Shown here: positions 54,710-61,995 of the stretch, piece after piece | Layout of the letters: every line of letters begins with the position of its first letter | Position numbering within the stretch: the stretch's first letter is position 1 | NCBI RefSeq assembly: GCF_947493565.1 | Contig: NZ_CANLRG010000011.1 | Span: 1 to 64,000 of the forward strand | Direction of reading: 5' to 3' | Source: an uncultured Lutibacter sp. | GTDB lineage: Bacteria > Bacteroidota > Bacteroidia > Flavobacteriales > Flavobacteriaceae | Length of the DNA stretch: 64,000 bases | Notes under the pieces: generated by a model | Told to the model about the DNA's origin: nothing | Database searches by the model: none | Seen by the model: only the letters and a program-made list of their open reading frames with translations | Position numbers and translations under genes: made by a program

Positions 54710-56032
54710 TTATTGTTGTTCACTTTCTTTTTTAAGGTAATCCATTTCAACGCGTTGATTTTTGTTTAAATATTTATTGGCAACACGTTTAATATCTTCT
54801 CTAGTAATAGATCTGAAAATATTAATTTCATCGTTAATTAAATTGGTATTGCCTTTAAGCATATAATTTCTAGCTAAGGTATTGGCAATGTTTTCAACGC
54901 CAGAGTTAGAGTTTACAAATCTGTTTTCAAAAGTGTTTTGAAGTTTTTGGTATTCTTTTTCTGAAATTAATTCGGTTTGAAGTTTTGTTATTTCTTCATC
55001 CATTTCTTTTGCAATTTCATCTAATGAAGTTTCTCCTAAAGGCAATGCTCCCATAATGTATGTTCCATAATCTTCTTGAGAATCATTAAAAGCTAAAACT
55101 TGTAATGCTTTTTTGTTTTCAACTAATTTTTTATACATTCTAGAACTTTTTCCACTAGTTAAAATTGAAGAAACCATATCTAAAACATAAGCGTCTTTAT
55201 CTTTGTTAGAAGGCGTTCTGAAAATAAATAATTTAATTGGTATTTGTATGTTAGAATCGTACTCAGTTACTTTTTTGGCTTCTACAGGTTGTTCTACAAT
55301 ATTTATTCTTTCAACTTTATCACCAGTTGGAATATCACCAAAATAATCTTCAATCATTTTTTTTGTTGGTTCAGTTTCAAAATCTCCAGCCACTACTAAA
55401 ACGGCATTATTTGGTGCGTAAAACTTTTTATGAAAAGCAATAAACTCATTTAATTGGGCAGCATCTAAATCTTCCATACTACCAATAACAGAGTTTTTAT
55501 AGGGATGTTTTTCAAAAATATGTTGATTGATGCCAGTTCTATAAATTATTTTACCATAAGGAGCATTGTCTATTCTTGCTCTTTTTTCTTCTTTAATTAC
55601 TTCATTTTGAGTGTCAACACCATCTTGGTTGATTACAGGGTGAAGCATTCTTTCAGACTCTAACCACAAACCTAATTCTAAATTGTTTGATGGGAAAGTT
55701 TCATAATAATACGTTCTGTCTTGGGTAGTATTTGCATTGTTTCTACCCCCATTTGCAGAAACGATTTTAAAAAATTCTCCTTTAGGAATGTTTTTAGTTC
55801 CTTCAAATAATAAATGTTCAAAAAAATGTGCAAACCCTGTTCTGCCTTTTACTTCATCTTTTGCTCCTACATGATACATTACTGAAGTAGTAACTACTGG
55901 GGCGGAGTTATCTTGGTGTAAAATAACATGTAAGCCGTTGCTTAAGTCGTATTCTTCAAATACCACTTTTTGAGCAAAAGTACTTACACTTAAAAGTAGC
56001 GCTAAAGTGCTTAAATAATAAATTTTTTTCAT
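54710..56032 (-). CDS. M16-family zinc peptidase, catalytic subunit
   Basis: 440 residues. A signal peptide (1-21, ending STFAQ) precedes an M16 fold with HFFEH (His69, Glu72, His73) and the distal ligand Glu149 in EVIKEEKR. It should degrade peptides or unfolded proteins in the periplasm. The partner gene follows directly. The promoter TATTTTTG (56137-56144) gives a leader of about 100 bases with a small hairpin (ATGCGT / ACGCAT). Confidence 0.93.
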   Translation of the reverse strand: MKKIYYLSTLALLLSVSTFAQKVVFEEYDLSNGLHVILHQDNSAPVVTTSVMYHVGAKDEVKGRTGFAHFFEHLLFEGTKNIPKGEFFKIVSANGGRNNANTTQDRTYYYETFPSNNLELGLWLESERMLHPVINQDGVDTQNEVIKEEKRARIDNAPYGKIIYRTGINQHIFEKHPYKNSVIGSMEDLDAAQLNEFIAFHKKFYAPNNAVLVVAGDFETEPTKKMIEDYFGDIPTGDKVERINIVEQPVEAKKVTEYDSNIQIPIKLFIFRTPSNKDKDAYVLDMVSSILTSGKSSRMYKKLVENKKALQVLAFNDSQEDYGTYIMGALPLGETSLDEIAKEMDEEITKLQTELISEKEYQKLQNTFENRFVNSNSGVENIANTLARNYMLKGNTNLINDEINIFRSITREDIKRVANKYLNKNQRVEMDYLKKESEQQ

Positions 56033-56136
56033 TGCTATTAATAATTTTGGTTAAATTAATCAATGCGTGTTTGACGCATCTTTGGTGTGCTTGTTACAAT
56101 TTAAAATGAAATATTTGAAATAAGTTAAATTCATAG

Positions 56137-56144
56137 CAAAAATA
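56137..56144 (-). promoter_or_regulatory. -7 element of the M16 operon
   Basis: On the minus strand this reads TATTTTTG, an exact TAnnTTTG match. Confidence 0.55.
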
Positions 56145-56272
56145 TAACGAACCAAAGTTAAAAACATTTTTTAAGTTTTTGTAGTTTGTCTTTAATATTA
56201 ACATACTATTATGAAATTATAAAAGCTTATATAAGTTGCTATAAATGAGTTGTATTTATAGGACAAAATAGT

Positions 56273-56303
56273 TTTGTTGAATAAGAAAAAAGCTATATAT
56301 TTG
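56273..56303 (+). promoter_or_regulatory. rplU-rpmA promoter, full consensus
   Basis: TTTG (56273-56276), 19 bases, TATATTTG (56296-56303): the complete Bacteroidetes consensus TTTG-N19-TAnnTTTG, as expected for a ribosomal operon. Confidence 0.8.
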
Positions 56304-56307
56304 CACC

Positions 56308-56327
56308 CGCCTTAATTGAAAAAGGCG
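56308..56327 (+). promoter_or_regulatory. Leader hairpin of the rplU transcript
   Basis: CGCCTT and AAGGCG form a 6-bp stem at the very 5' end of the predicted transcript. It could stabilise the message or serve L21 autoregulation; neither is shown. Confidence 0.4.
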
Positions 56328-56361
56328 TTTAATTAATAAAAAGCGAATAAAAACAAAACTT

Positions 56362-56865
56362 ATGTACGCAATTGTAGAAATAGCAGGGCAGCAGTTTAAA
56401 GTAGCAAAAGACCAAAAAGTATACGTGCACCGTTTACAAGAAGAAGAAGGAGCGAAAGTTTCTTTTGACAAAGTTCTTCTTTTAGATAATGAAGGAGCAG
56501 TAACAGTTGGCGCCCCAGCTATAGAAGGAGCCGAAGTAAAGGCTAAAATTTTAGGTCACTTAAAAGGTGATAAAGTAATCGTTTTCAAGAAAAAACGTAG
56601 AAAAGGATTTAGAAAAAAGAATGGTCACCGCCAATCTTTAACTGAAATTCAAATTGAAAGTATTGCAGCTAGTGGTGCAACAAAAAAAGCTACTACTAAA
56701 AAAGCAGCTCCAAAAGCTGAAAAAGTTGAAGCTCCAAAAGCAGATACTACTGTAGATTTAAATTCAATGACGGTTGCTGAATTAAAAGATTTAGCTAAAG
56801 AAAGAGGTTTAACAGGTTATACTTCTTTAAAGAAAGCTGAATTAATTGAGGCATTAACTAAATAA
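56362..56865 (+). CDS. rplU: 50S ribosomal protein L21 with C-terminal SAP/Rho-N-like extension
   Basis: 167 residues. The L21 core (1-103, [22 protein letters not shown] through [16 protein letters not shown]) is complete. It is followed by a Lys/Ala linker ([16 protein letters not shown]) and a 34-residue helical unit (134-167, [30 protein letters not shown]) matching the SAP/Rho N-terminal fold. Standard L21 is about 103 residues, so this is a fusion, which does occur in Flavobacteria. The extra domain may bind RNA or DNA. rpmA follows 27 bases later. Confidence 0.95.
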   Translation: MYAIVEIAGQQFKVAKDQKVYVHRLQEEEGAKVSFDKVLLLDNEGAVTVGAPAIEGAEVKAKILGHLKGDKVIVFKKKRRKGFRKKNGHRQSLTEIQIESIAASGATKKATTKKAAPKAEKVEAPKADTTVDLNSMTVAELKDLAKERGLTGYTSLKKAELIEALTK

Positions 56866-56892
56866 GAATCACAATTTTAAAACCATAACATC

Positions 56893-57153
56893 ATGGCACA
56901 TAAAAAAGGAGTAGGTAGTTCGAAGAACGGTAGAGAATCAGAATCGAAACGATTAGGAGTAAAAATATTTGGGGGGCAAGCAGCTATTGCAGGAAATATT
57001 ATTGTACGCCAAAGAGGAACTCAACACCATCCTGGTGATAACGTTTATATGGGAAAAGATCACACATTACACGCAAAAGTTGATGGTGTGGTACAATTCC
57101 AAAAAAGAAAAGACAATAAATCTTACGTTTCTATTGATCCAATTGAGGCTTAA
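56893..57153 (+). CDS. rpmA: 50S ribosomal protein L27
   Basis: 86 residues, full length: [38 protein letters not shown] and [14 protein letters not shown]-type end. The N-terminus starts directly with AHKKG, so the cleaved leader seen in Firmicutes is absent. It follows rplU in the standard L21-L27 order. Confidence 0.98.
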   Translation: MAHKKGVGSSKNGRESESKRLGVKIFGGQAAIAGNIIVRQRGTQHHPGDNVYMGKDHTLHAKVDGVVQFQKRKDNKSYVSIDPIEA

Positions 57154-57176
57154 TAAATAAGATTTATAAAAAATTT

Positions 57177-57211
57177 AAAACTCCCAAACTTATAAGTTTG
57201 GGAGTTTTTTT
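57177..57211 (+). terminator. Terminator after rplU-rpmA
   Basis: AAAACTCCCAAACTT pairs with AAGTTTGGGAGTTTT, followed by a T-run. Confidence 0.92.
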
Positions 57212-57223
57212 ATGCTTATTTTA

Positions 57224-57231
57224 TATCTTTG
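57224..57231 (+). promoter_or_regulatory. -7 element of the waaA promoter
   Basis: TATCTTTG, an exact TAnnTTTG match, ending only 7 bases before the ATG at 57239. The transcript would start at or next to the start codon. Confidence 0.65.
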
Positions 57232-57238
57232 TATGTTT

Positions 57239-58471
57239 ATGACTTTTTTATATAATATTATTGTACTTATTGTAAGTTTTATTCTAAAAATAATAGCGCT
57301 ATTTAACCAAAAAATAGCTCTTTTTATTAATGGAAGAAAAGAAACATGGAAAAAAATAAAAGAAGGAATTTCAGAAAAAGATAAAGTTATTTGGATGCAT
57401 TGTGCCTCGTTGGGCGAATTTGAACAAGGACGTCCAATACTTGAAAAACTAAAAGAATTGCATCCATCAAAAAAAATTGTACTTACATTTTTTTCGCCTT
57501 CAGGCTATGAAGTTCGTAAAAATTATGAGTTGGTTGATGTTGTTTGTTATTTGCCATTGGACTCCAAAAAAAATGTTCAGAAATTTTTAGATATGTTAAA
57601 TCCAGTATTGGTGCTTTTTGTAAAGTATGAATTTTGGCCAAATTATTTAAATGAACTTAAAAAGAGAAAGATTAAAACTTTTTTGATATCTGGTATTTTT
57701 AGAAAAAATCAACTCTTTTTTAAATGGTATGGAGGGTATTTGAAAAAAGCCCTTAATGCATTTACTCATTTTTTTGTACAAGATGAAACCTCCAATCAAT
57801 TGCTAAAAAGCATCAATTTTAATAATATAACTGTTAGTGGTGATACTCGTTTTGATCGCGTTTTTGAAATTACCCAACAAAATAATCACCTTCAATTTAT
57901 ACAAGAATTTGTTAACAATAGTTATACAGTTGTTGCAGGAAGTACTTGGAAAGATGATGAAGATTTATTAGTTAACTATATCAATACCAAAGCTTCCAAA
58001 AATGAAAAATTCATTATAGCACCTCACAATATTAATTCTGATGCAATTAAAGAATTAAAAGCTTCAATTCATAAAAAAGTAGTAATGTTTTCTGAAAAAG
58101 AGCATCAAAACATAGCAGAGTTTCAGGTTTTTATTGTTGATACTATTGGAATACTAACTAAAATATATAGCTATGCTAATGTTGCTTATGTTGGTGGAGG
58201 GTTTACCAAATCAGGTGTTCACAATGTGTTAGAGCCCGCAACATTTGGGATTCCAATTGTAATTGGGCCTAATTATTTCAAGTTTAATGAAGCGAAAGAT
58301 TTGATTAAAAATGAGGCATGTTTTGTAGTAGATAATTCTCAAAAATTATCCGTACTTTTAAACGAGTTTTTTCAGCAAAAAACTAAAAGAGAACAAGCGG
58401 GTAAAAATGCGCTTAATTATGTTAAAAATAAAACAGGGGCTACGGCTAAAATTTTAAATTACTTACAATGA
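57239..58471 (+). CDS. waaA: 3-deoxy-D-manno-octulosonic acid (Kdo) transferase
   Basis: 410 residues. An N-terminal membrane helix (about 2-22) precedes a two-domain GT30 fold. The first has HCASLGEFEQGRPIL, the second GGGFTKSGVHNVLEPA with the nucleotide-sugar loop. It transfers Kdo to the lipid A precursor at the inner membrane. The start is ATG at 57239; earlier starts at 57212 and 57233 would precede or overlap the -7 element, so the message looks leaderless or nearly so. A Crp/Fnr gene overlaps its end by 4 bases. Confidence 0.93.
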   Translation: MTFLYNIIVLIVSFILKIIALFNQKIALFINGRKETWKKIKEGISEKDKVIWMHCASLGEFEQGRPILEKLKELHPSKKIVLTFFSPSGYEVRKNYELVDVVCYLPLDSKKNVQKFLDMLNPVLVLFVKYEFWPNYLNELKKRKIKTFLISGIFRKNQLFFKWYGGYLKKALNAFTHFFVQDETSNQLLKSINFNNITVSGDTRFDRVFEITQQNNHLQFIQEFVNNSYTVVAGSTWKDDEDLLVNYINTKASKNEKFIIAPHNINSDAIKELKASIHKKVVMFSEKEHQNIAEFQVFIVDTIGILTKIYSYANVAYVGGGFTKSGVHNVLEPATFGIPIVIGPNYFKFNEAKDLIKNEACFVVDNSQKLSVLLNEFFQQKTKREQAGKNALNYVKNKTGATAKILNYLQ

Positions 58472-59103
58472 TTAGAGAAAAACTAGAGAGCTATTATTCA
58501 TTTGTTTTTGAAAAAGAGTTATTAGATGAGATTGAGCAAATTGGCGTGTATAAAAAACTTCGCGAAAATGAATTATTAGTTGATTTAGGTGATCAAATGA
58601 AAGGTGTTCCATTATTATTAGAAGGAGCTATTAAAATTGTTAGAGAAGATAAAAAAGGGGAGGAAATTTTATTGTATTTTTTAGAACGTGGAGACACTTG
58701 TGCAAGTTCTTTTGCGAGTGCAATTTCAAATGGAAAATGTGGTATTAGAGCTATTGCAGAAAAAGAATCTGAAATTATTTTTCTTCCAAAAGAAAAATTA
58801 GATGAATGGTTAGTAAAGTACAAATCGTGGAGAAATTTTGTGATTGATAGCTATAATGTTCGATTAAGTGAAATGATGGAGACTATCGATACACTAGCGT
58901 TTATGAGAATGGATGAACGTTTATATAAATATTTAACAGATAAAGCTCAAATACTTAGAGAAACATCTTTAAATACTACGCATCAAGACATTGCGTACGA
59001 TTTACACACTTCTCGGGTTGTGGTTTCAAGATTGTTAAAACAACTTGAGAATGAAGGGAAAATTAAGTTGCTAAGGAATAAAATTGAAATTTTAGAATTT
59101 TAA
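58468..59103 (+). CDS. Crp/Fnr family transcriptional regulator, sulfur cassette copy 1
   Basis: 211 residues. A cNMP-binding-like domain (about 20-125, LLEGAIKIVREDKKGEEILLYF, ERGDTCASSFASA) joins by a long helix to a winged helix with recognition segment HTSRVVVSRLLKQLENEG. It overlaps waaA by 4 bases (ATGA). A second paralogue is at 60163 and the YeeE/YedE pair lies between. It probably binds the inverted repeat 59106-59125 and activates sulfur uptake. The Cys59-Cys78 type residues are not arranged as an Fnr cluster, so the signal may be a thiol or persulfide. Confidence 0.9.
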   Translation: MIREKLESYYSFVFEKELLDEIEQIGVYKKLRENELLVDLGDQMKGVPLLLEGAIKIVREDKKGEEILLYFLERGDTCASSFASAISNGKCGIRAIAEKESEIIFLPKEKLDEWLVKYKSWRNFVIDSYNVRLSEMMETIDTLAFMRMDERLYKYLTDKAQILRETSLNTTHQDIAYDLHTSRVVVSRLLKQLENEGKIKLLRNKIEILEF

Positions 59104-59105
59104 TT

Positions 59106-59125
59106 TATGTAACTAATGTTACATA
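59106..59125. promoter_or_regulatory. Inverted repeat, likely Crp/Fnr operator of the YeeE/YedE pair
   Basis: TATGTAACTAATGTTACATA has perfect 8-bp arms and lies just after the stop of the Crp/Fnr gene. A further GTAAC half-site follows (59126-59130). The -7-like TACTTTTA is at 59144-59151, placing the repeat centre about 42 bases before the predicted start, where a class II activator would bind. Confidence 0.55.
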
Positions 59126-59175
59126 GTAACATAATTTATAAAATACTTTTATAACACTAACTAATTAAATAAATT

Positions 59176-59733
59176 ATGGAATTTATATCACAGCCTTGGC
59201 CCTGGTTTGTTGCAGGTCCAATAATTGCAGCTATCACATTTTTACTTTTTTATTTTGGGAAAAGATTTGGAGTGTCTTCAAATTTAGAGACACTTTGTTC
59301 TATAGCAGGCGCAGGAAGATTTACAGATTATTTTAAAATTGACTGGAAACAAAACACTTGGAATTTAATTTTTATAGCAGGAGCTATAGCAGGAGGTTTT
59401 ATTGCAACGCATTGGTTTTCTCCTACTCAGATTGTTGAGTTAAATCCGCAAACCATTCAAGATTTATCTGAAATAGGAATTCAAAATGCTGGAGCAACAT
59501 ATTTACCCGATGAAATTTTTAGTATTGAGACTATGCTTTCTTTAAAAGGTTTTTTTATTTTAATAGTAGCAGGGTTTATGGTTGGATTTGGAGCACGTTG
59601 GGCAGGAGGATGTACCTCAGGTCATGCTATTGTAGGTTTAAGCAATTTAGAAATTCCTTCTCTAATTTCAGTGATTGGATTTTTTATTGGTGGTTTAATA
59701 ATGACATGGTTAATTTTACCTTTAATATTTTAA
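59176..59733 (+). CDS. YeeE/YedE family sulfur-compound transporter, first half
   Basis: 185 residues with about five membrane helices. The motif WAGGCTSGHAIVG (Cys146) is the signature of YeeE/YedE (TsuA-type) proteins, where the Cys binds thiosulfate. Cys41 is a second conserved candidate. Full YeeE proteins have two halves; here the second half is a separate gene 3 bases downstream. The pair should form one channel for thiosulfate or a reduced sulfur species. Confidence 0.92.
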   Translation: MEFISQPWPWFVAGPIIAAITFLLFYFGKRFGVSSNLETLCSIAGAGRFTDYFKIDWKQNTWNLIFIAGAIAGGFIATHWFSPTQIVELNPQTIQDLSEIGIQNAGATYLPDEIFSIETMLSLKGFFILIVAGFMVGFGARWAGGCTSGHAIVGLSNLEIPSLISVIGFFIGGLIMTWLILPLIF

Positions 59734-59736
59734 ATT

Positions 59737-60150
59737 ATGAAATTTCTTAAGTTTTTTATAGTAGGGATCCTTTTTGGAATAGTAATGACCAAAGCAGAAA
59801 TAATTTCATGGTATAGAATTTATGAAATGTTTAAATTTCAATCGTTTCATATGTATGGAATAATTGGTTCCGCTGTGGTTTTAGGAATGGTTAGTATGTT
59901 TTTATTTAGAAAAAACATGATTAAAACATTTGAAGGGCAAGAAATTCATGTAGCTCCTAAAAAAAGAGGAGTATATAGAAATTTATTAGGAGGTATTTTA
60001 TTTGGATTAGGTTGGGCTTTAGCAGGTGCCTGTCCTGGTCCCATGTTTGTGTTAATAGGTAAAGGTGTAGTTTCAATACTTGTTGTTATTTTAGGATCTA
60101 TTTTAGGAACATTTTGCTACGGTATGGTTAAAGATAAAATTCCTCATTAA
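59737..60150 (+). CDS. YeeE/YedE-like (DUF6691) transporter, second half
   Basis: 137 residues with four membrane helices. ALAGACPGPMFVLIGKG (Cys99) is the second signature of the YeeE fold. The family is also called DUF6691. It partners the product of the gene just upstream (gap 3 bases), and the Crp/Fnr gene follows by 12 bases. Together they form a split YeeE channel with one reactive Cys from each half. Confidence 0.9.
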   Translation: MKFLKFFIVGILFGIVMTKAEIISWYRIYEMFKFQSFHMYGIIGSAVVLGMVSMFLFRKNMIKTFEGQEIHVAPKKRGVYRNLLGGILFGLGWALAGACPGPMFVLIGKGVVSILVVILGSILGTFCYGMVKDKIPH

Positions 60151-60162
60151 AACGTCAATAAA

Positions 60163-60795
60163 GTGAAAATACAAGAAATTGTTTCAACCTATTTTTCTAG
60201 TACTTTTGAAAATAATCTTTTGCAAGAAATTTCAACGTATGGAATTTTAAAAAATGCAGAACCAGATAAAATTATTTTAGAAGTAAGGCGTCATGTAGAG
60301 CTTATTCCACTTATTGTTACAGGAGTTGCAAAAGTAAAAAGAAGAGATGGAAAAGGGAACGGAATTTTTTTACATTACCTATCTTCAAAGCAAACAAGTG
60401 CTATTGCTTTAACATTTGCTGTAGAACGCAAAAAAAGTGAAATAAGAATTGAAACAGAAAGTAATGTAACTTACATAGCAATTCCATCAGAAGTAGTAAA
60501 TTCGTGGTTTGTAAAGTACAGTTCTTGGCGGTCATTTTATTTTAAGTTAAATAGAGAACAAACCTCCTTTTTAATCGAAAAAATTAATGATATTGCATTT
60601 GAAAAACTGGAATATAGAATTGTAAAGTATTTAGAAACTACTAGTTTAGTGAATAATGATAATGTGGTTGAAAAAAAGCATTTTGATATTGCACGTGATT
60701 TAAAAGTCTCAAGAGAAGCAGTTTCTAGAATTTTAGAAAAACTAGAAAAAGAAGAAGTAGTGACCTTAGGTAGAAATAGAATAATACTCAATTAA
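60163..60795 (+). CDS. Crp/Fnr family transcriptional regulator, sulfur cassette copy 2
   Basis: 210 residues starting with GTG. It has a cNMP-binding-like domain (about 20-125, LIVTGVAKVKRRDGKGNGIFLHYL) and a winged helix with KVSREAVSRILEKLEKEEVV. It is paralogous to the protein encoded at 58468, having the same layout and similar WFVKYSSWRSFYFKLN / WLVKYKSWRNFVIDSY segments. Its stop overlaps the start of moaA by one base (TAATG), so it may help control the molybdenum-cofactor operon as well. Confidence 0.9.
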   Translation: MKIQEIVSTYFSSTFENNLLQEISTYGILKNAEPDKIILEVRRHVELIPLIVTGVAKVKRRDGKGNGIFLHYLSSKQTSAIALTFAVERKKSEIRIETESNVTYIAIPSEVVNSWFVKYSSWRSFYFKLNREQTSFLIEKINDIAFEKLEYRIVKYLETTSLVNNDNVVEKKHFDIARDLKVSREAVSRILEKLEKEEVVTLGRNRIILN

Positions 60796-61781
60796 TGGAG
60801 TTAATAGATAAATTTGGTAGAAAAATATCTTATTTAAGATTGGCTGTTACAGATAGATGTAATTTGCGATGCCAATACTGTATGCCTGCTAAAGGAATAG
60901 ATATTGTTGATAGAAAAGAACTGCTTTCCTACAAAGAGATGTATCGAATTATTAGAGTACTTTCTGAACTAGGTGTTGATAAAGTTCGTTTAACAGGAGG
61001 AGAACCTTTTGTTAGAAAAGATTTTGTAAATTTTTTAGATTCGTTATCTTTTAATGATAAATTAAAAGAAGTTAATATTACCACAAACGGTGCACTTATT
61101 TCAAATCATATTGAAAAATTAGAAGCATTAAAAATAAATTCCATCAATCTTAGTATTGATAGTTTACAAAAAGAAAAGTTTGCTAAAATAACTCGAAGGG
61201 ATGTGTTTGATAATGTGTATGACACATTGTTAAAACTAGAAAAAAGCAACTTAAAACTAAAACTCAATATTGTGGTTCAATCTGGATTTAATACAGACGA
61301 AATTATTGATTTTGTAGAATTATCTAAAAATAAAGATATAGCCGTTCGATTTATTGAAGAAATGCCATTTAATGGAAAGGGACAAAGAACTATCAATGAA
61401 GTTTGGGATTTTAATGCAATTATAAATCATATAAAAGGAGCTTATAAAGAGATTGAGCCTGTTTTATCAAAAAAATCTTCAACATCACGAAATTACAAAA
61501 TCCCAAATTATAAAGGTACTTTTGGAATCATTCCAGCATTTACACGTACTATTTGTAATGATTGTAATAGGATAAGGATTACTGCTACTGGAATGTTTAA
61601 AAACTGTTTATTTGATAACGGAGTTTTTAATGTTAGAGATTATATAAGGCAAGGCGCAAGTGATGATGAATTAAAGGCTTTGTTTATTACTACCGTACAT
61701 CATAAACCAGAAAATGGTTTTGTAGCTGAGGCTTCTAGAGGAAATGATGTGTCAGAGAGCATGTCCACAATAGGAGGTTAA
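60795..61781 (+). CDS. moaA: GTP 3',8-cyclase (radical SAM)
   Basis: 328 residues. The SAM cluster is CNLRCQYC with Cys22, Cys26 and Cys29. A second 4Fe-4S site is formed by the CNDCNR and later Cys of FKNCLFDNG. The C-terminus ends STIGG, the double Gly needed for activity. It makes the 3',8-cyclised GTP that MoaC converts to cPMP, the first step of molybdenum cofactor synthesis. It is translationally coupled to the Crp/Fnr gene. Confidence 0.96.
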   Translation: MELIDKFGRKISYLRLAVTDRCNLRCQYCMPAKGIDIVDRKELLSYKEMYRIIRVLSELGVDKVRLTGGEPFVRKDFVNFLDSLSFNDKLKEVNITTNGALISNHIEKLEALKINSINLSIDSLQKEKFAKITRRDVFDNVYDTLLKLEKSNLKLKLNIVVQSGFNTDEIIDFVELSKNKDIAVRFIEEMPFNGKGQRTINEVWDFNAIINHIKGAYKEIEPVLSKKSSTSRNYKIPNYKGTFGIIPAFTRTICNDCNRIRITATGMFKNCLFDNGVFNVRDYIRQGASDDELKALFITTVHHKPENGFVAEASRGNDVSESMSTIGG

Positions 61782-61991
61782 ATGAAGAAAACACAGGTAA
61801 AAATTTGTTGTATAAGCAGTATTGAGGAAACCAATTTATGTTTTTTTAGTTGGAGGAATAAACCCATACAACGCAACAAAAAAATACAAAAAGTTCAATC
61901 TTATGGACTTGACTTGTGTAGTGGTGTTAGAACCAATGGAAAATTAGATGAAATTAAATTGACAGCCTTTTTTAATGCGATAAAACAATAA
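61782..61991 (+). pseudogene. Decayed TrpF-like (phosphoribosylanthranilate isomerase family) gene
   Basis: The 69-residue frame begins VKICCISSIEE, the start of a TrpF-type barrel, and ends YGLDLCSGVRTNGKLDEIKL, the typical end. About 140 central residues are missing. Between the two, the +1 frame (61843-61881) reads FLVGGINPYNATKK, also TrpF-like, so the region crosses frames twice, at a T7 run (61841-61847) and an A7 run (61878-61884). It lies between moaA and moeA with 0 and 4 base gaps. It is most likely a pseudogene of a TrpF paralogue. Confidence 0.8.
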
Positions 61992-61995
61992 AAAG

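Larger units (their letters stand above)
56033..56361. other. Divergent intergenic region between the M16 and rplU genes
   Basis: This 329-base region has no gene. It holds the minus-strand -7 element (56137-56144), the leader hairpin ATGCGT/ACGCAT (56063-56079), the rplU promoter (56273-56303) and a leader hairpin CGCCTT/AAGGCG (56308-56327). The rest is plain AT-rich sequence. Confidence 0.7.

Noticed and set aside
61782-61991. A new, intact 69-residue gene between moaA and moeA
   Set aside because: Its two ends match the two ends of a TrpF barrel, and TrpF-like residues continue in another frame between them, which points to decay.
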